From the NCBI RefSeq assembly GCF_050003625.1, contig NC_134397.1, forward strand, positions 222,456,537 to 222,520,536: a DNA stretch of 64,000 nt, in the 5' to 3' direction. Both the position numbers and the translations under genes were made by a program. Below are positions 55,972 through 64,000 of this stretch, one piece after another (the first letter of the stretch is position 1; each line of letters starts with the position of its first letter). Under the pieces are notes generated by a model. That model searched no databases, was not told the DNA's origin, and was given only the letters and a program-made list of their open reading frames with translations. This DNA comes from Haematobia irritans (taxonomy: Eukaryota; Arthropoda; Insecta; Diptera; Muscidae).

Positions 55972-56833
55972 CACTGAAAAAACAGTGAACCCACCAGGAA
56001 GAAAACTTTCGGTTAATTTTAGAAAATTTTGGATATTTATAGAAAATTTTAACTAAACAGTATTACAAACGTTGGCATCACAGTAATCCCTCGATTTACG
56101 TCGTGATTGGTTCCGGAATTTGACGACGTTAATCGAAACGACGTAAACCGAATTAAAAATTGCTCATACTTATTCCTAAGTCCATTTATGTATGTATGTG
56201 TGTGTACATAATAAAAAATCTTCAAAAATAAAGGCAATTCAGTAAGAATTTCAGAAAAAAAATGTTTCGATGTCATCATCGTTGATACTTATTGTACTTA
56301 TGGAAGGCGTTGTTTATAATGTGGGCAAAAAAGTCGACGACGTAAATCGAATGGCGTCGTAAATCAAAGTTTGAAGGAACAAACAATTTGATGACGTAAA
56401 TCGAAACAACGTAAACCGAGACGACGTAAATCGAGGGATTACTGTAAGTAAATATTTTTCGACAAATTCAAGAAAATTTATTAGGCATAACTAAGTTTTT
56501 TCACTTGTTAAAGAAAATTTTGTAGTTTGAAGGAAAAACTTGGAGTTCAAAATTGCAAGAATGTCTTTAGTGACATACGAAGTTCATGATGGACGCATTT
56601 TTGGAAAATTTACAAATTTAAAGAAATTCTGAACTATTTTGTGGAAGACACGAATTTAGTTAATCTTTATGCTTCATTTGAGTATATTTTTTCCCTCTGT
56701 TTTAGTTAATTTAACTAACGTACACAAAAAATTATTAGAGTAAAGGAAACTTCCTCCAAACATAATAATTCCATGAACTAAAATAAAGTTAAATTGGCTT
56801 TAGTGAAATAGAGAGTTCACTTTTTTTTGAGTG
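55972..56833. mobile_element. MITE family F, copy 2, inside the family-B terminal hairpin
   Basis: Ends CACTGAAAAAACAGTG and CACTTTTTTTTGAGTG are inverted with two mismatches. TG flanks both sides (55970-55971 and 56834-56835), and joining them restores the family-B hairpin GCCACACTGTGGAAC. It contains the pogo-like MITE at 56081. The interior matches copy 1. Confidence 0.82.
56081..56444. mobile_element. 364-bp pogo/Tigger-like MITE
   Basis: Ends CAGTAATCCCTCGATTTACG and CGTAAATCGAGGGATTACTG are perfect inverted repeats of over 20 bases. TA follows on the right; the left flank reads CA. Subterminal GACGTAAATCGAAAC repeats accompany both ends. The CAGT...CCTCGATTTA end style is typical of pogo/Tigger relatives. 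No transposase. Confidence 0.78.
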
Positions 56834-57945
56834 TGTGGAACAGGGTATTATAAGTTAGTGCATATGTTTGTAACACCCAGAAGGAGACGAGATAGACACA
56901 TGGTGTCTTGGGCAATAATGCTCAGGGTGGGTCCCTGAGTCGATATAACCATGTCCGTCTGTCCGTCCGTCCGTCCGTCCGTCCGTCTGTCTGTGAACAC
57001 ATTTTTGTGATCAAAGTCTAGGTCGCAATTTAAGTCCAATCGCCTTCAAATTTAGCACATGTTCGTAATTTGGGTCAGAATAGAACCCTATTGATTTTGG
57101 AAGAAATCGGTTCAGATTTAGATATAGCTCCCATATATATCTTTCGCCCGATATGCATTAATATGGACCCAGCAGTCAGAGTTTTATACCGATTTGCTTG
57201 AAATTTTGTACAAACATAACGCTTAGTCGTATAGTCAAGTGTGCAAAATTTGATTGAAATCGGTTCAGATTTAGATATAGCTCCCATATATATCTTTCGA
57301 CCGATATGGACTTTTATGGCCCCAGAAACCAGATTTTTGGACGAATTTGGTTGAAATTTTGCACTAGGAGTACAATTAGTAGTATAGTCAAGTGTGCACA
57401 AGTTGACTGAAATCGGTTCAGATTTAGATATAGCTCCCATATATATCTTTCACCCGATATGGACTAATATGGTCCTAAAAGCCAAAGTTTTGGCCCAATT
57501 TGGTTGAAATTTTGCACAGGGAGTATAATTAGCATTGTAGCTATGCGCGCCAAATTTGGTTGAAATCGATTCAGATTTAGATATAGCTCCCATAAATATC
57601 TTTCGCCCGATATGCATTTATATGGACCCAGATGTCAGAGTTTTACCCCGATTAGCTTGAAATTTTGCACAAGGAGTATAATTGGTAGTATAGTCATGTG
57701 TGCCAAATTTGATTGAAATCGGTTCAGATTTAGATATAGCTCCCATATATATGTTTTTCTGATTTCGACAAGAATGGTCAAAATACCAACATTTTCCTTG
57801 TTAAATCGCCACTGCTTAGTCGAAAAGTTGTAAAAATGACTCTAATTTTCCTAAACTTCTAATACATATATATCGAGCGATAAATCATAAATAAACTTTT
57901 GCGAAGTTTCCTTAAAATTGCTTCAGATTTAAATGTTTCCCATAT

Positions 57946-57980
57946 TTATACCCTGCGCCACACTGTGGAACAGGGTATTA
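57946..57980. repeat. Solo copy of the family-B terminal hairpin (about 35 bp)
   Basis: TATACCCTGCGCCACACTGT followed by GGAACAGGGTATTA interrupts a phrase that is continuous in the other family-B copy (CATATTTTTTACTA near 20451). Only the 3'-terminal palindrome is present, with no microsatellite or monomer attached. Confidence 0.85.
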
Positions 57981-58326
57981 TTTTTTACTAAAATTGTATT
58001 CCACCCTAGTGCATTAGACAACTTAACTTTTGATTCTATAGATTTTGTAAAAGTCTATCAAATTCTGTCCAAATCGAGTGATATTTAAATGTATGTATTT
58101 GGGACAAACCTTTATATATAGCACCCAACACATTTGACGGATGTGATATGGTATCGAAAATTTTGATCTACAAAGTGGTACAGGGTATAATATAGTCGGC
58201 CCCGCCCGACTTTAGACTTTCCTTACTTGTTATATAGTACCAACCTTCAAATGATTCGTGTCAAAATTTGACGTCTTTAAGTCAATTAGTTTGTGAGATA
58301 GAGCGTCTTTTTTTATTGTGAAAAAA

Positions 58327-59373
58327 ATGGAAAAAAATGAATTTCGTGTTTTGATAAAATACTGCTTTCTGAAGGGAAAAAATACGGTGGAAGCAAAAAC
58401 TTAGCTTGATAATGAGTTTCCGGACTCTGCCCCAGGGAAATCAACAATAATTGATTGGTATGCAAAATTCAAGCATGGTGAAATGAGCACGGAGGACGGT
58501 GAACGCAATGGGCGCCCGAAAGAGGTGGTTACCGACGAAAACACCAAAAAAGTCCACAAAATGATTTTGAATGACCGTAAAATTAATATGATCGAGATAG
58601 CAGAGGCCTTAAGGATATCAAAGGAACGTGATGGTCATATCATTCATCAATATTTGGAAATGCGGAAGCTTTGTGCAAAATGGGTGCCGTGCGAGCTCAC
58701 ATTTGACCAAAAACAAGAAGGTGTTGATGATTCTGGGCGGTGTTTGCAGATTTTAACTCGTAATACACCCGAGTTTTTCCGTCGATATGTGACAATGGAT
58801 GAAACATGGTTCCATCACTACACTCCTGAGTCCAATCGACAGTCGGCTGAGCGGACAGCGACCGGTGAACCGTCTCCGAAGCGTGGATAGACTCAAAAGT
58901 CCGCTGGTAAAGTAATGGCCTCTGTTTTTTGGGATGCGCATGGAATAATTTTTATCGATTATCTTGAGAAGGGAAAAACCATCAACAGTGACTATTATTT
59001 GCCGTTATTGGAGCGTTTGAAGGTCGAAATCGCGGCAAAACGGCCCCATATGAAGAAGAAAAAAGTGTTGTTCCACCAAGACAACGCACCGAGCCACAAG
59101 TCATTGAGAACGATGGCAAAAATTCATGAATTGGGCTTCGAATTGCTTCCCCACCCACCGTATTCTCCAGATATGGCCCCCAGCGACTTTTTCTTGTTCT
59201 CAGACTTCAAAAGGATGCTCGCAGGGAAAAAATTTGCCTACAATGAAGAGGTGATCGCCGAAACGGAGGCCTATTTTGAGGCAAAACCGAAGGAGTACTA
59301 CCAAAATGGTATCAAAAAACTTGAAGGTCGTTATAATCGTTGTATCGCTCTTGAAGGGAACTATGTTGAATAA
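58327..59373 (+). pseudogene. Mar-3 mariner transposase, full length with two nonsense codons
   Basis: One continuous frame of 349 codons from ATG to TAA, the family's usual 348 residues. HTH region: RVLIKYCFLKGKNTVEAKT, WYAKFKHGEMSTEDGERNGR. Linker: WVPCEL. Catalytic blocks: RYVTMDETW, HQDNAPSHKS and PYSPDMAPSD, all three Asp present with 34 residues between the last two. Two premature stops break it: TAG at 58402-58404 in place of the Trp of KTWLD, and TAG at 58888-58890 in place of Lys after SPKRG. There is no frameshift. It is the best preserved Himar-like gene here but cannot give full-length protein. Confidence 0.93.
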
Positions 59374-59493
59374 TAAAAACGAATTTTGACAAAAAAAAAA
59401 TGTGTTTTTCTTTGTTAGACCGGGGACTTATCAGCCAACCTCTTATTTTGGGATTAGCTCAAAAAAACTAATTATTAATCATCGACCATCGCT

Positions 59494-59592
59494 TTATTGT
59501 TTTTCAAAATATTCCCCATTAATATCTATACACTTTTGCATACATTTGAACCAATGATTGAGGTATCTCAAAAACATGCATTCTGAACGCAT
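59494..59592 (-). pseudogene. C-terminal scrap of another mariner/Tc1-type transposase
   Basis: The minus strand reads FLRYLNHWFKCMQKCIDING then EYFEKQ and a stop. This resembles the short C-terminal tail common in mariner-family transposases (…W..C…..G.Y.E.), but differs from the irritans copies (ALEGNYVE). Upstream sequence to about 59720 keeps only scattered similarity. It may mark the remains of a second mariner subfamily next to Mar-3. Confidence 0.5.
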
Positions 59593-59944
59593 CTAAATTA
59601 CACTCCATATTTTGACATTTTTTGCCCTGGTATATTTTTTAACTACAACTCAAGAAATAACACCCTCTCAAAGAAGAAATCATTGGCTCTAAATCATGAC
59701 CATTTTAAACATACAGTAGTTCATTCATACTATTTGTGGGAATCGTACGAAAAGTTTATTTTGCGTTAATCAGGTATGATAAAAGATGTTGCCGAAAAAG
59801 TACTAAAAATGTATTCAAAATGTACTTTTGGAACCCAAAGGTGCTAAAATTACATAATATGAAATTTAATGACTATTGTAAAAGTATATGTATATATAAA
59901 TTTAGACCGATTTGGAAAATTTTTTTTTTGTTTTTTTCGGAAAA

Positions 59945-61370
59945 AAGTCTTATTTTGCAAAATTTTATTTTTATACAAAAATTTTGTAAAAATTTTATTT
60001 CTGCGAAAATTTTGTAAAAATTTTATTTCTATAGAAAATTTTGTCAAAACTTTGTTTCTATGGAAAATGTTGTCAAAATTTTAATTCTATAGAAAATTTT
60101 TTGACAAAATTTTAATTCTATAGGAAATTTTGTCAAAATTTTATTTCCATAGAAAATTTTATTTCATTCGTTTTGTTTTGTGGTAATTCCGAAACGTGCG
60201 TCCATCCAATCATCTTGCAGTCTATAGGGCTTTGCCCAAATAAATTTGACAAACATTATTTTCCTCTGTTGGTTAAGCTACACTTGTAGTTTAGTCAATG
60301 CAATGGTTTTTAAACTGAGATCAAAACAACAAATAAAATTTTATTTCTACAGAAAAATTTGTCAAACTTTTATTTCTATAGAAAATTTTTTGAAAATTTT
60401 ATTTCTATAGAAAATGTTGTCAACAATTTATTTCCATAGAAAATTTTTTGAAAATTTTATTTCTTTGGAAAATTTTGGCAACAATTTGTTTCTAAAAGAA
60501 ATTTTGTAAAACTATTAGAAAATTTTTTCAAAATTTTATTTCCATAGAAAATTTTGTCCAATGTTTATTCTATAGCAAATTTTGTCAAAATTTTATTTCC
60601 ATAGAAACTTTCTGTCAAAATTTTAATTCTATAGAAAATTTTGTCAAAATTTTATTTCCATAGAAAATTTTGTTAAAATTTTATTTCATTCGTTTTGTTT
60701 TGTGGTAATTCCGAAACGTGCGTCCATCCAATCATCTTGCAGTCTATAGGGCTTTGCCCAAATAAATTTGACAAACATTCATTTCCTCTGTTGGTTAAGC
60801 TACACTTGTAGTTTAGTCAATGCAATGGTTTTTAAACTGAGATCAAAACAACAAATAAAATTTTATTTCTAAAGAAAATTTTGTCAAACTTTTATTTCTA
60901 TAGAAAATTTTTTGAAAATTTTATTTCTATAGAAAATCTTATCAACAATTTATTTCCATAGAAAAATTTATTTCTATTTTAGTTCTATAGATTTTTTTTT
61001 TTAATTTTATTTCTATAGAAAATCTTGTCAACAATTTATTTCCATAGAAAATTTTTGGAAAATTTTATTTCTATTTCAGTTCTATAGAAAATTTTTTGAA
61101 AATTTTATTTCTATAGAAAATCTTGTCAACAATTTATTTCCATAGAAATTTTTTTTGAAAATTTTGGCAACAATTTGTTTCTATAGGAAATTTTGTAAAA
61201 ATATTAGAAAATTTTGTCAAAATTTTATTTCCATAGAAAATGTTGTCCAATGTTTATTTTATACGAAATTTTGTCAAAATTTTATTTCTATAGAAAATTT
61301 TGTCAAAATTTTATTTCCATAGAAAATTTTACCCAAATTATTAATTCCATAGAAAAATTTGCTTATTTCA
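59945..61370. repeat. 29-bp minisatellite array with a 522-bp higher-order duplication
   Basis: The unit is CTATAGAAAATTTTGTCAAA followed by ATTTTATTT; neighbouring CTATAG/CCATAG landmarks are 29 bp apart (61288 and 61317). A non-repeat spacer with GGTAATTCCGAAACGTGCGT and AGTCTATAGGGCTTTGCCC occurs at about 60161-60342 and again 522 bp later, almost unchanged. The array is the complement of the one at 33670. Frames across it (for example NFISIE) are repeat artefacts. Confidence 0.88.
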
Positions 61371-62065
61371 ACCCAGCAAAAAAAAAGCGTCGCCAAAAAG
61401 TAATGAAAAGGTTCTATTTGGATCCGGAAGTAGTGCAAAATTGACGCAGAAGCTATGAATTTAACATGGGCTTGTCAGAGGACGGAAGTCCTCCATTTCA
61501 ACAGCCGGTGCACTGAATTTGCATCACTTCTTTAGGTGTGATCCGAATTCAATGTTTTGGATGTAAATTAAAAAATTCTGTGGTATTTTGGCAAATAAAT
61601 AATTTTTATAATTTTTTATAATTTTTAATGGATTCTAACTCTTGTCTTAAACGTTTGACCTCAAATATTTTCAAAAATTCACAATTTTTTCAGATTGGAT
61701 TAAGCACTTTTTTTCGACAAAATTTAAATAATTTGCATCATTTTATGAATTCTTAAACTGTTTTTAGCCAATTTGAAACAAAAAAGGTTAAAATTCCCCA
61801 TCAAAAATATGAAAAAAGAATGATATAAAAAATTTAATGAAAAGAACTTCCTGTGTAGTTGAAATAAAAAACATCATTGGGAGTATATCTTCTGGAAGTG
61901 CTTTTAAAGTTGTGTCTTTTGGAAGAACTTTCAAGTTTTTTTGCTGGAAATAGAAAATTTATGAAGAAGTACCTGTATGCAAAATCTACCAAAAACAAGA
62001 ATTCTACCAATCTACAAAACAGTAAAAATTTGCCATTTTTTGGTAGAATTCTACCAACTGTGGGC
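61371..62065. other. No gene recognised
   Basis: Begins CCCAGCAAAAAAAAAGCG, an end style like the 464-bp insert at 9314, with no partner end found. The rest is AT-rich without a supported feature. Confidence 0.4.
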
Positions 62066-62172
62066 CAGCTCTAAGCATTATTGCTAAAGACAACATGTAT
62101 GTATTTCGTCTCCTTCTGGGCGTTTTAAATATATACACTATCTTATAATACTCTGTTCCTCAGTGTGACGGT
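62066..62172 (+). mobile_element. Family-B 3'-tail fragment
   Basis: CTAAGCATTATTGCTAAAGA, TCGTCTCCTTCTGGGCGTTT and a decayed hairpin ATACTCTGTTCCTCAGTGTG match the family-B tail at the window start. The microsatellite and monomers are absent. Confidence 0.7.
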
Positions 62173-62514
62173 AAAAATCACATTTGCAGACGAATGTGGT
62201 ATAGACAATATCCCTCTCAAAAATGTTGCGATCCTCTAATAATAAAAACTAATATATCCTCATTTTGGAATACGAGTATGTTTATTTCTTCAGTGTCCGC
62301 TATTTTTAATTTTTAGAGTTGAGTTGATATGATATGAGTTGATGATATCAGAGAAACGTTCACATTTAGGACAGAATAACTCTATATAGTGTAATTGTGA
62401 TGAAAACATACCAAATGGCTCGCGGTCTTGCCACAGTGATATTGGAAGTCGAAATGTAAAAAAAAACTGAATAAAAATGAGGTCTTTGGGCTCTCAAGAT
62501 TCCAAATAGGGAGA

Positions 62515-62708
62515 TCAAACTTTGGGTCTATATGAAACAAATTTCGCACAACTCTTTATGAAGCTAAAATATCCCTAGATTTCAATTTGCAAGCAAATCG
62601 GTTTCTATGAACTCACGAAGTCAAATAGGAAAATTGGTCTATATAAGGGCCATATCGAAATAGGAATCGGAACATATATAATTCGGCATATTGAACTTAA
62701 AATACTTT
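62515..62708 (+). mobile_element. Decayed family-A monomers
   Basis: Phrases AATAGGGAGATCAAACTTTG, TTCGCACAACTCTTTATG and CCTAGATTTCAATTTGCAAG keep family-A order at low similarity. No head or tail. The element at 62711 lies at its right edge. Confidence 0.6.
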
Positions 62709-62710
62709 TA

Positions 62711-63984
62711 AAGGGTGATACGGTCAAAATTTGGTCAAGGGAAAACGCGTGTAAATCGGTGAAATCGTTTATTTAAAAAATCAAATTAAATTTCTTTTTC
62801 AAGTTTAATTAGTATAAAATTCAGGAAAAATATTCAGTTAGGCTTTCGCTTTTCCAAATCCGAATTGCCGGGCCTCACGCTTGACACCTGCCATCAGATT
62901 TTGTACAGCCACCTTGTCCACCTTCTTCGCCGCAGAAAGCCAGTTTGCCTTGAACTGCTGCTCGTCTTCTTTAGGTTCCGCTTGACAATAGCCCAGTATT
63001 TCTCAATTGGGCGGAGCTCTGGCGTGTTGGGAGGATTCTTGTCCTTGGGAACCACCTGCACGTTGTTGGCGGCGTATCACTCCATGGCCTTTTTACCGTA
63101 ATGGCAAGATGCCAAATCCGGCCAAAACAGTACGGAACAACCGTGTTTCTTCAGGAAAGGCAGCAGACGTTTATTCAATCACTCTTTCACGTAAATTTCT
63201 TGGTTGACAGTCCCGGAAGCTATGAAAATGCTGCTTTTCAAGCCACAGGTACAGATGGCTTGCCAAACCAGATATTTCTTTGCGAACTTTGACAATTTTA
63301 TGTGCTTGAAAATATCTGCTATCTTTCTCCTTCCTTTTGCCGTATAAAACTCCTGTCCCGGAAGCTGCTTGTAGTCGGCTTTGACGTAGGTTTCGTCGTC
63401 CATTACCACGCAGTCAAACTTCGTCAGCATCGTCGTGTACAGCCTCCGGGATCGCGCTTTGGCCGTCGTATTTTGTTTATCATCGCGATTTGGAGTCACT
63501 ACCTTCTTGTAAGTCGATAGTCCGGCTCGTTTTCCGGCACGGTTGTAGACGATACACCCAGCTTATTTGCAGCATCTCGGAGAGAGAGGTTAGGGTTTCG
63601 CTTGAAACTACCGGCAAGTCTCTTTGTCGTCTCAGCGGCTTCCGGTTTTCGATTTCCCCCCGATCCAGACTTCCTGGCTGTCGACAAACGTTCCCCAAAC
63701 ACTTTAATTACATTTGTAACGGTTGATTTGGCAACTTTTAGCGATTTTGCAAGCTTTGCGTGCGAGTAGCTCGGATTTTCGCGATGCGCGAGCAAAATTT
63801 TGATACGCTGCTCTTCTTGCTTGGACGGCATTTTGACAACTGAAGAGTGAATTCCAAAATCAAAATAGGAGCAACATTCTACACACACACACCTTCAAAA
63901 TGAGGGGTGTTCAGGTTTTTTAAATGCAAAATTGAAAGAAATACGTCAAGTTTATATTGACCAAATTTTGACCGTATCACCCTT
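62711..63984 (-). mobile_element. DD37E Tc1/mariner-type element (ITmD37E/TRT-like), inactive
   Basis: Ends AAGGGTGATACGGTCAAAAT are inverted and identical for about 28 bases, with TA at 62709-62710 and 63985-63986. 1274 bp with one transposase on the minus strand, broken. A D...E spacing of 37 residues places it in the DD37E lineage first named from mosquitoes. Confidence 0.92.
62838..63831 (-). pseudogene. DD37E transposase, with stops and frameshifts
   Basis: The N-terminus MPSKQEEQRIKILLAHRE and KLAKSLKVAKSTVTNVIKVF form an HTH, then RNPNLSLRDAANKLGVSST a second HTH. Catalytic blocks: CVVMDDETYVKADYKQLPG (first Asp), SVLFWPDLASCHYGKK (second Asp) and NTPELRPIEKYW (Glu), with 37 residues between the last two. 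Damage: a frameshift after GVSSTTV; TGA within YVKE.LNKRLLP; TGA for Trp in KAME.YAANN; and a deletion of several codons after VKRNLKK that shifts the last part. The start was taken at MPSKQ because the upstream codons are in the untranslated leader. The C-terminal GKAKA end is recognisable. Confidence 0.9.
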
Positions 63985-64000
63985 TAGACTTAAAATTAAA

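Larger units (their letters stand above)
55949..58231 (-). mobile_element. Family-B DINE/Helentron-like element, copy 3
   Basis: On the minus strand: head AACAAGTAAGGAAAGTCTAA, GTCGGGCGGGGCCGAC, TACCCTGTACCAC, about five monomers, a (GGAC)n run, and the family-B tail with TGAGCATTATTGCCC. The terminal hairpin is cut by MITE F. A 35-bp extra hairpin sits inside its 5' part. Its own insertion point is the TTTTTATA stretch of the Mar-3 leader. Confidence 0.85.
54937..59443 (+). mobile_element. Mar-3: irritans mariner split by about 3.2 kb of later insertions
   Basis: The left 64 bp (ACAGGTTGGCTCATAAGTCT... to GCATAT) lie at 54937-55000. The rest resumes at 58232 with ATAGTACCAACC and ends GGGGACTTATCAGCCAACCT plus CT at 59443. 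TA flanks both outer ends (54935-54936 and 59444-59445). Removing element I and the family-B element leaves close to the expected 1.28 kb. The insertions fall in the untranslated leader, sparing the gene. Confidence 0.92.

Noticed and set aside
59945..61370. CRISPR-like regular repeats
   Set aside because: Contiguous 29-bp units without unique spacers in a eukaryotic genome; this is a minisatellite.

Overview
This window looks like nuclear DNA of a calyptrate fly, most likely a muscid (Haematobia, Stomoxys or Musca type). The reasons are irritans-subfamily mariner elements very close to the Himar1 pattern, a DD41D mariner of the rosa type, dispersed DINE-1/Helentron-like elements ending in a (GTCY)n microsatellite, and a tRNA-derived SINE whose tail is a TTAGG-like pentamer. 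I recognise no host protein-coding exon and no functional RNA gene. The window reads as intergenic or long-intron DNA built largely from transposons, many sitting inside one another. Family letters A-K are my own labels.

Layout: 0-9 kb holds a family-B tail, mariner Mar-1 inside a family-D remnant, two copies of MITE family E, element H with two tRNA-like modules, and a non-LTR retrotransposon fragment. 9-18.4 kb holds a SINE with an insert, an internally deleted rosa copy, a long inverted-repeat element (G) split by a family-A element, a second SINE and a piggyBac-like MITE. 18.4-28.3 kb holds a long family-B array, a long family-A array, a SINE, and family D with a TA-flanked MITE. 28.3-32.9 kb holds MITEs, including element K with a tRNA-like module. 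32.9-40.1 kb is a nest: family C > mariner Mar-2 > family C > hAT element > family D and a hAT MITE. 40.1-50 kb holds a piggyBac-like MITE, a second K copy, and a non-LTR retrotransposon carrying a full-length rosa copy. That rosa copy has the only full-length open transposase frame here, but its first catalytic Asp reads Asn. 50-54 kb holds family C with a 5'-truncated SINE inside it, and a third K copy. 54.9-59.4 kb is another nest: mariner Mar-3 > family B > MITE F > pogo/Tigger-like MITE. 60-61.4 kb is a 29-bp minisatellite. 62.7-64 kb is a DD37E Tc1/mariner-type element with a broken transposase.

The most informative signals are these. (1) The DINE-like families share a 153-bp tandem unit (51 codons) that is open in the same phase. 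(2) Their 5' subterminal motif and 3' terminal hairpin vary together by family, and in one copy a private substitution appears at both ends. (3) The order of the nested insertions gives a relative chronology. (4) The two rosa copies are almost identical, one with an exactly in-frame 124-codon deletion and the other with an Asp-to-Asn change at the catalytic site. No intact autonomous Helentron, hAT or piggyBac transposase is present, so most of these elements depend on enzymes encoded elsewhere.
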